Part shown: piece by piece, positions 22,074-34,200 of the stretch | How the letters are laid out: every line of letters begins with the position of its first letter | Position numbering within the stretch: the stretch's first letter is position 1 | DNA from: Hirsutella rhossiliensis | Taxonomy: Eukaryota; Ascomycota; Sordariomycetes; Hypocreales; Ophiocordycipitaceae | Assembly (NCBI RefSeq): GCF_020360975.1 | Contig: NW_025408671.1 | Coordinates: 2,790,001 to 2,854,000, forward strand | DNA: 64,000 nucleotides | Direction of reading: 5' to 3' | Program-made: the position numbers and the translations under genes | The notes under the pieces: generated by a model | The model's database searches: none | What the model was told of the DNA's origin: nothing | The model's input: only the letters and a program-made list of their open reading frames with translations

Positions 22074-25000
22074 ATGTCCAAGGCAGTAGCCGCGGACGCT
22101 GCGCGGCGGCCGGCGGACCGCGGCGTCCCCGTCGGCCTCAACGAAGCTGCGCTCGACTCGCCGACGTTCCGCGCCTCCGCGGCTCACTTTGCCGATCAGG
22201 TTGACGCCATGGAGAAATGGCTCAACGGCTATGTCTTGTCAACTTCGAAACTGGTTCACGACATGCTCGCGCTCGAGGAAACGGTCAATACATATCTCGT
22301 CAAGACCATCCCATCTGCCGCCGACGGCATCATCGAAAACGACTATACCTTTCTCGCCCTCAAACGCGTTGCAGATGGACAACGAGAGTGTTGGATGCAG
22401 ACCCTGAGCAGCATGAAGAAGTTGGACGGCGTCGTCGTCGAGCCGATCCGATCGTTCCTGGGCGGCGATATGCGCAACTTCAAGGAGACACGGCGAATAA
22501 TGGAGAATTCGCAAAGAGCATACGACTCGACTCTTGCACGCTATGTCGGCCAGTCCAAGACCAAGGAGGCGTCTGCTCTGCGCGAAGATGCCTTTTCCGT
22601 GTGGGAGAACCGAAAGGCCTACATCCAAGCTTCCATGGACTATTGCCAGCTCGCGCCGCAGCTGCGCTACACCATGGACATGCTCCTCGTCAAGGTGTGC
22701 GGCGAGATGTGGAAGGAAATGTCGCAATCACGGGATGCATGGACCAGTGCAACGCGCTGGGCTCGCGAAATGGATCGAGTGCGTGGCTGGGCCAAGGAAA
22801 TGGAACTCACAGAGGCCTTTTTCAAGCGCGAGCTGCAAATGGCAAGGAAGGAGATCGGCGAGACCGCTCTAGAGGAACTGAAACCGTCTCGTGAGCTCGA
22901 TGATTACGGCACATCAACAGTGCCCTTCTTGGGCTCTCGCGGGCCCCTCAACATGGGTTCCAAAGGCGAGAACGCTCACATATCGGAAAAGCAAGGATGG
23001 CTGTTCCTGCGGATGCTGTCTGGCAAACCAGTCAGGTACAACTGGGTCCGCAGATGGTACTACTGCCGGGGTGGCGTCTTTGGCTGGCTCGTCCAGGGAC
23101 CGCAGGGCGTGTTGCAGGGCGATGAGATCGGTGTCTTGCTGTGCAACGCAAAGCCGGCGGTGGGGGAGGAGAGGCGCTTCTGCTTCGAGGTGAAGACGAA
23201 AAACCAGAACATGATGCTGCAGGCCGAGACGCAAAAGGAGCTCATGGAGTGGCTCCAGGTTTTCGAAGTCAACAAGAAGGAGGCCTTTGAGGCAAGCATG
23301 GGCCATCTGCCGGGCAGTGCCGACCCAGCCTTTTCGATTTCACCGCCGAGTGCTCCCGAATTCTCTGCCAAGGCCCTAGATAGCCATGTCAGCGCTGCTG
23401 ATGAGATCGGCCCCGGCTTCGAGCGTTCCGCGACCCTTGCGCCCGGGTCGGACGGCCATCCGGCCTCCAGGCAAAGCTTTGACGTCAACGGCAGCCTCGG
23501 CCGGCGATCCTTCACAGCGTTGGGACGAGACTTGGCAATGCGGGAGGACGGCGAGAGTGGACGAGATCACGCCGCGAGGATCATTCAGAAGCTTGACCTT
23601 CACCGTAAATCGAATTCGAGCACTGCCATCGATCCTGGTCCTACAGGCGCCCCAAACTCGGCTGGGGGTATCGCGAGCTTGATTTCGGCAAGCCACAGAG
23701 TCCTGCCTGTCCACCCCCCTAACATGGCGCCGAATGCCTCGCGGTCGGCAGCAGGCACCATGCCTACCCTCGATAGCGCTTACGGCTCCCTCGCTCCGCT
23801 GACACTGGCGAAGCCTCCGGCCTTGACGAACTTGAGCCGCGCTGCCGTTGTTGTCGCGGGTGAGCGTGGTTCCGCTGGCGACAGTCGGAAGCTCCCCACG
23901 TCGCTCGTTGCCAACTACTGGGGGAGCAACATCTGGACCGCCATCAAGGGCCCGAAGCAGCCAGGGCTCCCGCGACTCGACGACGACGACGCCATCGGGG
24001 TGGTTGTATCTGAGAGCTCACAAACATCCCTGACCCGGGACGCGGAGAAGCAGACTGACATGGCGCTGCCTGCAGATTACCCCATGGAACTAAGGGCCCA
24101 GAGTGCGCAGTTCCGGCTTCTGTTCCCAGACGCGCATGCCGGCGAGAAACTGGTGCTGGTGTTCAGAGCGGCCTGGTCAATCTCCATGGAGCGCAATTCA
24201 TCTTCGGAAGCACTGGCGGGCGATGGCCGCATCTACGTCACGCCAGACAACATGTACTTTTACAGCCAGCAGATGGGTATGGTGTCGGCACATAGTATTC
24301 ATTTAGACATCATCACCGAGGTGACGAGTGCCGCCGGGAAAGACTGCGACTTCATCTTCCTGCACCTTGGCCAAGGTACGAATGCGACGGGCTACACGCG
24401 CATCAGCATCAAGATCTTTCTCGACGATCTTCAACTTCTTCACACCCGTCTCAACCTCTTGGTCGACAACCTCCAAGCAGAAGAACCCATGGACACGAGG
24501 GACATCATCTCGGCTCTCGTCAACGTCGAGAGATACGACGACGAAAGGCACAGCCCCAGCGCCGAGAGTTGGGAAGAGGTGTCTCCCAACACACCGGTGG
24601 ACGACGGGACCCTGACTGGTAGACCCGTGTTCAAGCACCGCCACCAGCGCGAGCACGGAGTGCACGTGCGGCCTTTGAAGCCACAGCAAAGGGGTCCGCC
24701 AAAGCTCCATCTCCCTGCCCATCCAGTCGTGTACGAGCCGGAAGGCATGGTGGAGATGGCTGCCGACAGGCACTTTGAGATTAGCGCAAAGGCCTGTTTC
24801 CACGTCCTCTTTGGAGACAAGAGCTTCGTCTTTCCCAAGCTTTACTTTGAGCATAGGGCACAGCAAATAGCTCAGGGTCCGTGGCTGCTAGTCGACGAGG
24901 GGAAAATGCGCCGGGACTTTAACTTCAAGGTCGACTACAAGGATCTGCTCGGGCGGTCCAAATCGGCCAACGTCAGCGATGACCAGTCAATCGACGTCTA

Positions 25001-26165
25001 CAGCGACCACGTTACGTACGTGGTGACGCACAACAAGACGGCGTGGCACTTGCCGCACTCGCGAAGCTTCAAGCTGGTGACGACGATTGTCATTACACAC
25101 GTGGCCAAGTCCAAGTGCAAGCTCGCCGTCTACACCGGCATCGAATGGTCCAAGGCGCCGGCCTTTTGGAAGAACCTGGTGGAACGGCAGGCCCTGCGTG
25201 ACGCGGCCAACGACGCAGAAGAGCTGGCCGAGATGGCGACAGACCAGGTACGGAAGCTGGGGCCCCGGAGGCGTACCAACAGGGCCATCCAGGTTTACGG
25301 CCACGTTGGCCAGCAGACGCAAGTGGTGCTGTTCTCGCCGGCTGCGACCGAGTCGAGCAGAAAGCAGGCCGTGAAGCCGCGTACCCTGACGGCCATGGTG
25401 CTCGAGACGGCGAGGTCCTTTGCAGAAAGTGCCGTCTCGTCCGTCATCATGTGGATATTTGCCGGCTTGAAGAAGCTGTTTGAAGTAATTTCAGCGCAGC
25501 GTGTGATTCTGACGTTGCTCGGCTTCAGCGCCCTGACGAATGTGATGCTGACATCGACCGAGTCGTCGGCTTGGTGGAAAGAGCGAAGGGCGGCAAGATT
25601 TATGCAGAGGATGGGCGTGGGACCGAATTTGATGATGAGCAAGGCAATCTATATGGCAGACCTGGACGAGGCCACGGGCACCGTGGGCAGCGGGCTGTCT
25701 GCCCCCGTGAACAGCACATGCTTCGGCGCCTATAAAGAGCTGCTGAACGCGACAGACATGGATGCTCCGTGGGAGGATGCCGGGTCGAAGCTGACATGGC
25801 CGTCGAGTCGAGCGACGGCGCGGCGACTGCGGCGAACACGGCAGCGACTGGGGTCGTACCGACACGACCTGATGGTGGCCATGCGCGTCGTCAACAGCGT
25901 GGAACGAGAGATGCTGCAATCGGAATGGGAGAACTGGCTCATCAACGAGAAGTCGCTGTGCGACGAGCTGGACTCGCTGCTCCAGGGCGACCGAAGCCGA
26001 GGCGCCGACGGGACAAGCAGGGAGCCTTCCTCGAGCCAAAGGGTGCTGGGTTCACTGGGCCAAGGGGGCGTGGAGGCGCTCGGAGAGTGGCGGCAAAGCT
26101 ACTGCGGGAGCTGCCGTAGCGACCTCGACGGCATGCTCGAGGCGAGGATGTCGAGCCGCTTGTGA
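22074..26165 (+). CDS. SIP3/LAM-type BAR-PH-VASt membrane contact-site protein
   Basis: One exon encodes 1,363 residues from the ATG at 22074. Approximate layout: BAR/arfaptin-like helices at 20-262, a PH domain at 302-402 (KQGWLFLRMLSGKP to MEWLQVFEVNKKEAF), a Ser-rich linker, a GRAM-like segment at 670-800 (FRLLFPDAHAGEKL, GRIYVTPDNMYFYSQQMGM), a VASt/StART-like domain at 896-1040 (FHVLFGDKSFVFPK, DFNFKVDYKDLLGRS, WSKAPAFWKNLVE) and hydrophobic helices near 1123-1162. Yeast Sip3/Lam3 and Ysp1/Lam2 share this order and sit in the ER at contact sites; sterol or lipid transfer by the VASt domain is family knowledge. The C-terminal part after the membrane helices is probably helical. Confidence 0.85.
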   Translation: MSKAVAADAARRPADRGVPVGLNEAALDSPTFRASAAHFADQVDAMEKWLNGYVLSTSKLVHDMLALEETVNTYLVKTIPSAADGIIENDYTFLALKRVADGQRECWMQTLSSMKKLDGVVVEPIRSFLGGDMRNFKETRRIMENSQRAYDSTLARYVGQSKTKEASALREDAFSVWENRKAYIQASMDYCQLAPQLRYTMDMLLVKVCGEMWKEMSQSRDAWTSATRWAREMDRVRGWAKEMELTEAFFKRELQMARKEIGETALEELKPSRELDDYGTSTVPFLGSRGPLNMGSKGENAHISEKQGWLFLRMLSGKPVRYNWVRRWYYCRGGVFGWLVQGPQGVLQGDEIGVLLCNAKPAVGEERRFCFEVKTKNQNMMLQAETQKELMEWLQVFEVNKKEAFEASMGHLPGSADPAFSISPPSAPEFSAKALDSHVSAADEIGPGFERSATLAPGSDGHPASRQSFDVNGSLGRRSFTALGRDLAMREDGESGRDHAARIIQKLDLHRKSNSSTAIDPGPTGAPNSAGGIASLISASHRVLPVHPPNMAPNASRSAAGTMPTLDSAYGSLAPLTLAKPPALTNLSRAAVVVAGERGSAGDSRKLPTSLVANYWGSNIWTAIKGPKQPGLPRLDDDDAIGVVVSESSQTSLTRDAEKQTDMALPADYPMELRAQSAQFRLLFPDAHAGEKLVLVFRAAWSISMERNSSSEALAGDGRIYVTPDNMYFYSQQMGMVSAHSIHLDIITEVTSAAGKDCDFIFLHLGQGTNATGYTRISIKIFLDDLQLLHTRLNLLVDNLQAEEPMDTRDIISALVNVERYDDERHSPSAESWEEVSPNTPVDDGTLTGRPVFKHRHQREHGVHVRPLKPQQRGPPKLHLPAHPVVYEPEGMVEMAADRHFEISAKACFHVLFGDKSFVFPKLYFEHRAQQIAQGPWLLVDEGKMRRDFNFKVDYKDLLGRSKSANVSDDQSIDVYSDHVTYVVTHNKTAWHLPHSRSFKLVTTIVITHVAKSKCKLAVYTGIEWSKAPAFWKNLVERQALRDAANDAEELAEMATDQVRKLGPRRRTNRAIQVYGHVGQQTQVVLFSPAATESSRKQAVKPRTLTAMVLETARSFAESAVSSVIMWIFAGLKKLFEVISAQRVILTLLGFSALTNVMLTSTESSAWWKERRAARFMQRMGVGPNLMMSKAIYMADLDEATGTVGSGLSAPVNSTCFGAYKELLNATDMDAPWEDAGSKLTWPSSRATARRLRRTRQRLGSYRHDLMVAMRVVNSVEREMLQSEWENWLINEKSLCDELDSLLQGDRSRGADGTSREPSSSQRVLGSLGQGGVEALGEWRQSYCGSCRSDLDGMLEARMSSRL

Positions 26166-26661
26166 GAGTATGGGAGCCTTTTCTTTTGTCTGTCTCGTGC
26201 CCCCAGTACGTATGACGCGGGCGTGGTGCCATTGATACCATCATCATATATAACCGCAGGATGTCCAATGAGGCATTAGCCGAATACGAAGCATTCCCTG
26301 GCCAACCCTCGAAGGTCCCACCAGGGGCGTTTGCTTTTTTCATGACGATAGCCGCGTGCAGAGATTGGTTAGGCTACGGATAGCCGGGTGTGGGCAGAAG
26401 AAACATGCTGCGAAACAAGTTCCACGGCATCATTACGCCATGCTGCAGCAGCTCGGCGTCGGCACCGCTGACTAAACCCCGCATCGCTGCCATCCTTGCC
26501 GTGACGTCAAAGCTCCCGGCCTACCCTGAAGCATTTCCACTCTTGCCACAATCACCATTGTCGGCCTCGTGGCTCGGGGACCAGGTGAAGTCCTTTGTGC
26601 GATCAAAGTAACAGTTGAACCCATCTTCCCCCGATAAGGAAACTACAACAACAAACCTGCC
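26166..26661. other. intergenic, promoter of the DUF3074 gene
   Basis: Nearly 500 bp between two plus-strand genes. The 100 bases before the start are AT-richer, with AACTACAACAACAAAC just upstream of the ATG. No other feature is seen. Confidence 0.5.
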
Positions 26662-28718
26662 ATGGGCGATAACATCCATCACGAGCCGCTCAAAGCACTC
26701 GGGCCGGCCGACTGGGCCACGGTGCCCCACGATGACCTCGCCGACTTCCTGCGAGGCGTTTTCGCCCGCGCACAGCTCGTTGTCGACTCGGTCCCTTCGC
26801 CTACGCCGACCTGGACCCCTGCCAAAGAAACGGTCCTGGGACGCGCTCGCGCAAAGACGGATCCGGCCCCGGTGCCCGCAGACTTGCACGAGTCGCCGGA
26901 GTCGCCACCGCACGACAACAAGGCACGGGTCACCACTTCAGACGCCGTCAACCGGCTGCGCGACGAGTGGAAGGAGGTCAAGGTCAACGCCCGGGACAAC
27001 CCGCTCGGCATCCGCGTCTACAAGCTCGCCGGCAAGGACGGCCAGGGCTCGTGGTTTGCCCGGCGCAGCGTCCACGACCGCCTCTCCTTTGACCGCTGGA
27101 GGAGCGGGCTGGAGAGGGAGTTTCCCGAAACGATGAAGGTCCAGGGATCGCCGGGCAGCGGCAACATTCGCGGCATCGGGGCGGACAAGATGGTCGAGCA
27201 CCAGGTCGTCGACGACGCAGGCCACCTCAGTGGTTCGTTTGACTCCCCCCTTCCCTCCGTCAATCGACGTGAGCCCTTGGAGGCGACGACGAGGTCATGC
27301 ACTAACGCTTTGTAGTCTTCCAACTCTCGGCACAATTCCCCGGCCCGACGGCTCCCCGCGACTTCATCACCCTGCTCCTGACTTCCGACTCGTCGACCAA
27401 CCCGTCAGGCCGTGCGAGCCCCCTACGGCAGTACATGGTCGTCTCTAAGCCGTGCACCCACCCAGAATGCCCCCCGCGGCAGGGCATCATCCGCGGCCGG
27501 TACGAGTCCGTCGAGGTTATCCGCGAGATCCCAAGCGAGAGTTTGGCCAGCAAGAGGTCCCTCTCGTATGCCGACCTGACGTCGGAAGATAGTAGAAGGG
27601 CCGGCGCCACGAGACTGCCCAGTGAACCCTCAGCAGCGCCCGACGACCTCCCTCGAGCCATTGAGTGGCTCATGGTGACCAGGAGTGATCCGGGCGGCAG
27701 CGTCCCGCGCTTCATGATAGACAAGGGAACTCCGCCAGGCATCGTCGGCGACGCCGGAAAGTTCCTCGACTGGGCCGCCTCGGTACCCGCCGAGGGGGAC
27801 TCTCCCGCTCAACACGATGGCTCAACCGACAATGGGAACGCTGAGGTTCCCGTGGAACATGGCCCGAGTAAAGAGCATGCAGAGCAAGCTGTGGCAAGGA
27901 CTGCAGGCGACGACCAAGCAGCAAGCCAAGACGAGGGAATCCCCAGCAGCAACGGGCTCTACGGTATCATCACCGGCGCATTCGGAGTCGCCAGCTCGGT
28001 GGCCAACGGCCTACGTCAACAGTTCAGCGCCCCCCTTAGCCTCGGGAGCAGCGGCAGCCAGGATAGCCTTGCCGAAGCCCCTCGAGGACCAGAGAACCGG
28101 GCCGACGAGTCGGACTCCGACAGCGACGCATCCTCGGCACGCAGTTTCGCTTCGGCCGTGGAAAAGTCTATGACGGGCGACAAGGCCGTCGACAGCACCA
28201 CGGAAAGCAACTCGGACGAGTCGCGGTCACAGCTCAAACAGCCGGCGGAGAGGGAACTGCAGAAGCTGATTGAGCGGCGGCGGAAGCTTGAGGAAGACTT
28301 TTCTAAGACGCAGGAGCGCTTCCAGTCTAAGCGGCAGGACGGCAAAGACAAGGACGCGGCGGCGCTGGCCAAGGCGCGCGAGAAGCACGAGCGGGAGCTG
28401 GCCAAGCAAGAGGCCAAGTACAAGCGCGAGACGAAGAAGCTCGAGGAGAAGCGCGAGCAGCAGGAGCGCAAGGCCTCGATGCGTCGGCGCAAGACGTTGG
28501 AGAAGGAGGAGAAGTCGCTTTTGTCGGCCGCGCTCGAGGGCGTCAAGGCGGAGCGCGACGTGGCCCTCAAGAAGCTGGAGCTCCTGCAGAACCAGGTCGG
28601 CGAGCTCCAGGCGCAGAACACGATGCTGGTGGCCAAGCTGGGTCGTATTGGGGCCGTGAGCAGGGACGAATCGCCGTCGTCGAAGGAGGCCTCCATCAAG
28701 AGCCAGCCCAGATTCTAG
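26662..28718 (+). CDS. DUF3074 (START-like) domain protein with basic coiled-coil tail
   Basis: Two exons (26662-27232, 27316-28718) give 657 residues. Residues 90-280 fit the fungal DUF3074 domain, a START/Bet v1-like fold: FARRSVHDRLSFDRWRSGLE, then across the intron VFQLSAQFPGPTAPRDFITL, MVVSKPCTHPECPPRQG and IRGRYESVEVIREIP. A disordered acidic stretch follows, then a Lys/Arg/Glu-rich coiled coil from about residue 520 to the end (KHERELAKQEAKYKRETKKL and onward). The domain suggests binding of a hydrophobic ligand and the coiled coil suggests oligomerisation; neither is demonstrated. It lies directly after another START-like protein gene. Confidence 0.72.
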
Positions 28719-28875
28719 GCGAATTTGGACCAGCAGGAACTGTAGCAAAGCGACGGGATGGGTTGGATCATCATGTACTACATACGAGCGAAACGGCATT
28801 TTGCATGGCGAGGCGGAAAGGGGAAGCGGCGCGATTAGCATGAGGGCGCGCTTTGCGCCGCTGACAGAAGTCCGT

Positions 28876-31800
28876 TTATATCTGAGCATCTATCGTTTTG
28901 TCTTCCCACGCCTGGGTGAGAAGTCTCGACACGTGAGAATCGTGCGACCGCAGGGCCTCCCTGGTGCGCAGCGTCGCCTCGCGGAGTTCGGGACTGGCAA
29001 GATCCTTGGCCATCATGGCGACGGAGCCGTGGACGAGGCGGGTGCAGATGGCAAAGACCTGCGGGCTCGAGGCCCAGCCGAGGGGCCCGTCCTCTTGCTC
29101 CACCAGCCGGCCCAGCCGGACGATGCCCGCCCTGATCCAGCCATCGAGCCTGCCGAGGATCTCGTCGCCGGCGGCGTCCTCCCACCACAGGCTCTTGAGC
29201 ACGTGCACCCAGCGCGTCGTCTCGCGGACCTCGTCGACAAAGAGGTTCTGCTCCTCGACGACGAAGAGCGAGTCGTCGAACCGCAAGGCCGCGGCCAGCT
29301 CGTCCTCGGCGGGCGCCCACGCGGCCCCGTCCGCGGCCTTGGCTTCGCAATGGCCGACCACGCGGCTCGCGACCTCGGCCCTGAAGCCCGCGCTGCCGCC
29401 AAAGTGCTGCGCCAGCCAGTGGAGGAGACGGTTGGCGGCCTCGATGGGCACGAGGGCTTTGCCGATGATACAGGTCACCGCCTTGGAGCCCACGTCGCGC
29501 ACTTCGTCGTCGTCGTCGTTGAGGGCGTCGTAGAGCGCAAGGAGGGCGGGCAGGTACTCATCCGAGGTGCTGCGCAGCCCAGCGGCAGCGAAGAACGAGT
29601 GCAGCGACTCGGCGGCTGCGAACCGGGTGTCAAACGTCTAGGAAGGCTCAGCGTCTGCTTCTCATCTCGATTCTTCGTGTTTTGTTGCCTACCTTGTCAT
29701 TCAGACCAGCATCACTCATCATGCGCCCCCAGCTTCGCAGATCAACCGCCTGGCCTCCTTGAGATTGGCTCAAGACAGCCATCAAACGTCCACTTGCACC
29801 GACGACCGCACTTGAAAGGCCCGGGTTCATGGGTCGTAACGACAGTGCGGTCCACCACTGCAAGAGGGAGCCCGACGAGAGCCTGTCTGACTGCCCGCGC
29901 TGCATCAGCTGGTCCATTAGCTCGGCCAAGTTCTGTGTCGCCAGAATCTGCGCATCGGAGAAGCTCGTCCCACGACACACGTCCATGTACAGCGCACTCA
30001 ACCCGACGAGGATCTCATCTGACGTCGACACCGCATGCAATAGCCTCGGTATCGTTTCCAAAGCGGTTACCAGGCTCTCCGCGTCAACTTCTGGGTCCAG
30101 CAGGAGCTCCCGCAAAAGCTCCACGGGGCAAGCGTTGACGGCTGCCGCGTATAAGTGGTGTACGATGGCTGAGTTTCTCAAGAGCACGAATTCGGAATTA
30201 GCGGAAGTTGCGGCTTTCAATGGAGACAACGACCCCGAGGTGGCCATTTCGAATGCCCATATTGAGTTGATCACGTCCAGATAAGCTGCTGCGACATTTG
30301 GACACCGGAGGAATGTTGAAGGAATCGAATTCTCGGCCAGGAAATTCACTAGGTTGGGGAGATCGGCTGAAAATAGTTAGCAGGGGTCGACGGTTAACTA
30401 CTATATTGCAAACTTACCTGTAAGATGCTCCGCGGCTACCTCACCCAGTCTCTGAACCAAAAACTTCAGGGTCAAAAGCACACCGTGGACATGATTCAAG
30501 CGGTTGCTACTTCGAGCGCCCAGGGCCTCCTGGACCAATTTCTTGGCGATTGGAAACCACCCCTCGTGCAACAGGCATGAGCAGAGTGTTCTGGCCGCAA
30601 GCTCGCGAACATGCCAGACCGGGCTCGACATATACACGGCGACATGTACTTGGATCTCGTCGCGCAGTAGCTCAGGGGGACCAGCTCGACGGATAATGTC
30701 CAATGCCGGGAAAACCGACTCGGCGGCCGACACGATCGCCGTTGTCTGAGCCAGCATTTGATGTCCTGACATGAGGAGCGTTCTCAGTACAGTCGGAAGA
30801 TTAGGATACCGGTGGTATGGGATGCGATTGGCTTTGCCATCCCACCCAGCCTCAATCATGGCCTTGCTCTCCTGGGAGCCGAAGAGACAGTCGATGAGGC
30901 TGCGGAGCAAGAGCAGACCGCAGTTGCGAATTGCCCAAACCTCGGAGCGGAGGCCGCTTGCAGCCAGTTCCAAGCACTGGGGCAGGTACTCCTCCGACTT
31001 GTTTCCCATTGATGTCAGCATGGAATTCTTGAAGATGTCCTTCAGGCAGTTGTATGCATGAACCTGCGGTAGGTTGGAGCCATCCGTCTCCGAGACTCGC
31101 GCCTTCTTGCCGGCTATGTCGATGAGTTTCTCCACGACGTGCTGAAAGGAGGGATGCAAAGCATTGGCAGATAGCACCCCGGTCATCATGGATGGTATAC
31201 CGGCAGACCTTCTCGTGGTGGAGGCTTGAGAGAAGATGCAATCCAATGTCCCCTGGTACCACACATCTAGTAGTGGTTTGTCGTGATCCAAGTGTTTTGC
31301 CTGTTGGCAGCACGTCGCAAACGTCGATGCCACTGTTGTAAAGGCCCCTCGATGTCTCAGGTTTGAGAGTTGATCAAAGGTTAGGTTTCCGATCCTTTCG
31401 AATACATCGCGAGTAGGGCTCACGAAGCCGCCTCGCGATCGGTTGCGAGCTGTGAGTACGATAGACCGCATGAGATTACTTTTGCCCAAAGTTAGTCGAG
31501 GATTCCATTAACATTGGTTTGTCAGTCGAAGGTGCTCACCTGGACTCATGTATTGCTCGAAAACTGAAGCTCAACAGGCTCTTAGTGCCAAGGCCTTCGA
31601 CTTCCTCAAGCTCTTGAGGTAAATGGCCCTCGGGCGAGTCATCGCAGAGAACTCGCATAACGGCTTTCCACACCCGCTCGCAGCACGAGACAAGGCTGGA
31701 TTGCAACAACTGGACAGCTTCAAGGTGTGCCTCGGCGAGCTTCAGGTCCGCAGTCACTTTCCAGATATGATTAAGCGAAGCAAAGTCGCCATGCAATGGG

Positions 31801-33835
31801 GCGTCCAGGACAGCACGACCCAGGTCGCCTTCTGCCATCGAGGTCTTGCGCTCAAGTTCGCTGATCATCTTAGAGAGAAGAGAAATCCGTTGCGCCTCAG
31901 AATCCAGTAGTCTGTAGAGCAGCTGTGTCGCTCTCGAAGCCCCGTCGGAATGATCTGCCCTCGATGTCCGACGCGCAAGTTCTTCGGCTCGTTGTGAAAC
32001 CTCACTGACGGTTTCCGCTATGCGCCTGTCACTCCCATGACCGGCCAGTGTGAGCCGTCGATACCTTTCGTCGGTGTATAATCTTCTTAACGTCGACGCA
32101 GCGACGTCTCTCACGTCTTCAAACGGATCCATGAGCAAGTCGAACAGCGCTCGCGCCCACTTGTCGTCAAAAAGATCGAAAAAAAGCTGCTGGTCGTCAT
32201 CTGTCTCCCAAGTCTTTGAAGAGTCTCCTTCCATGCGCAAGATAAAACCCAGAGCCTTCAAGGAAGCAATGTGTCTTTGATATGAGGCGGTAGGCGTGAG
32301 CTCGCTACACAAGAACCCAATGTACCATTCAAGGAATTCTTCATGATACTGGAGACAAGCAACCAGCTGCGCCTCGGGAAGCGAAATCAGATTGGATCGG
32401 TATTGGAGCGGGAGAGAGGCGGCAGCGGAGTCCAAATCGACCTTAATGACTTTGCCAGCAAGCTTAGCCTTTAGAGCGTTCGCCCGGGCCCTCGGTATGC
32501 TGCGTTTCAAGACATGAATTGCGCCTCGCACTCGTTTGAACATATCCCGCACCTTTCCAGAAACCTCAACTCTGAACTTTGCATCTGAATCAGCGAAGAA
32601 GGTACCCAGGTGTTTCTGCAGCAGCTCTAAAGCGGTACTTGAGTATGGTCTGGTCGTCGAGGGAGATGTCACCAGCAAAGAGAGAGCCAAAGACCGTACA
32701 TCATGAGAAGGATGGGCTAGAACGTTGTCGAGCATCAGCTCGTCGATGGTAATGGATGGGGATTCGTCGCTTTGCCCTCTGTCTCCGTTGAATCCTTGGC
32801 CGAGTCAGCCCAGAATGTGACAGCACGGAGCCGGCAACGCTTACTTGGTTCTTCGACCAGGCCAATCTTCTTTCCAGTCTCCAGTGCAGCCAGCTGCAGA
32901 AGAGCGGGAGTGTCCAGGTCCAGGCTACAAGCCGTAGAGATTGCCCTTTCTTCACCCATTTTCCCGAGAAACCGCAGCCCCTCATCCCGGTCAGCTTTTA
33001 AGAGCGGGAGGAAGATGTAATTCTTGATCGGTTCAAGGAGCGAGGGTTCTTCAGAAGCGAAATCAAGGAGCCATTGATACCATTCGTCCACGCTTGGACT
33101 TGGCGGCTGATCCTTGTCCTCTCGCCTCCAACGCTGGTAGACGCTCACGATGAACTTGCCAGCCGTTGGGCAAACGAATTGGAGCCGCATCCAGTTAAAG
33201 ATGTCGACCGTGAACGACCTCCATACTTCGTTGTCGCTCTGTTGTGTTAGCTCTTTCCGGTGAGACTTGTAACCTGCGTATATGTCGCTCAGGATGAAGA
33301 CTCCTTTGGTCAAGAATTGGTCGAGACACTTGATGGCTGACTTGGCCACTGGCTTGGCAGAACGCCCAGTCACAATCGAAAAAAGATTGTCAAGGATGCA
33401 GCTTTTTGTGCTAGAAGCACTCTCACGGTCTGGGTTTCCCTTGATGGACCGAACAATGAGATCTAGCACGAGCTTCATGGAGCGATGATGGTCCGACTCG
33501 TTCCAGTCAACGAAGAAATTGAAGAGCTGAAGAGTGACAGTCTGAGAGAAAGACCAGCTTCGAAGCTCCTCCGAGTTCGCCTTGGACAGTTGCTCCACGA
33601 GCCCGCAGAGCCTCACACAGGCCTGGCCCGAGACAGACCTGGGTTGTCCTGCTGCCTTGAGTTGCCGGTCAAAGAGAGTACTTGCATAGCTATCGCTTTC
33701 TTAGCGACATATGATGAAGGAGGCCGTGAGCTCGCACCTCTTTTGCAACCCGGATGCTTGCGCCTCAAGCCACTCGAGAGTCTGTGCCGGATTGGCCAGC
33801 AGCTCCGCGGGCACTTGGAGAGGATCGCTCTCCAT
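28876..33835 (-). CDS. TRM732: THADA/Trm732 family protein (DUF2428), tRNA methylation cofactor
   Basis: Six exons (33738-33835, 32845-33680, 31540-32794, 30418-31478, 29693-30366, 28876-29637) join in phase to 1,561 residues. The protein is an alpha-helical, armadillo/HEAT-like scaffold. The signature TRRSAGIPSMMTGVL and the DUF2428 stretch SEVWAIRNCGLLLLRSLIDC followed by LFGSQ are visible in exon 4. In yeast Trm732 partners the Trm7 methyltransferase for 2'-O-methylation of position 32 in tRNA (family knowledge). All introns are 50-61 nt. A start at 33922 in the same frame would not be at an obvious better context; the Met at 33835 begins MESDPLQVPAELL. It is divergent from uL1 and convergent with the DUF3074 gene. 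Confidence 0.88.
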
Positions 33836-34200
33836 GGTCTGGGTGAGGTTGGGGACAAAGTCTGACGATTTTCCACATAGCCGAATAATGCGTGCTTGTC
33901 TTCGAATAATCACCAGTCGCAAGCATGGCCCTCCGTCCAGGAACGATAAGAGACTTTTTGCTGATGAGCCACATGGAGAAGTAAACGGTCAATGGAGGAC
34001 TCTCGAGCGTCAGGTGCTGAGTCACGTGGGGGAAAATTGCCCTGTTGGCCCATCTTCACCAATCAGAGGGCGGTGAGTCAGGCAGGCCCACAGCGACCGA
34101 TTTCAAAATTGCCAAAATCCGCGATCCTCCCCTCCCTCTTCACCAACTCACCGTCCTGACCACCATTAGATATCGCCGAATCTATTGGGAGACTGCCAAG
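33836..34200. promoter_or_regulatory. divergent promoter region (Trm732 / uL1)
   Basis: 365 bp separate the two starts, so the regulatory sequence of both translation-related genes lies here. CCAAT occurs near 34056. A CT-rich stretch at about 34125-34165 precedes the uL1 start. No specific element was verified. Confidence 0.5.

Noticed and set aside
28227..28889. Leu-rich 220-codon minus-strand frame
   Set aside because: It is the antisense of the basic coiled coil of the DUF3074 gene, which explains the Leu/Arg repeats.
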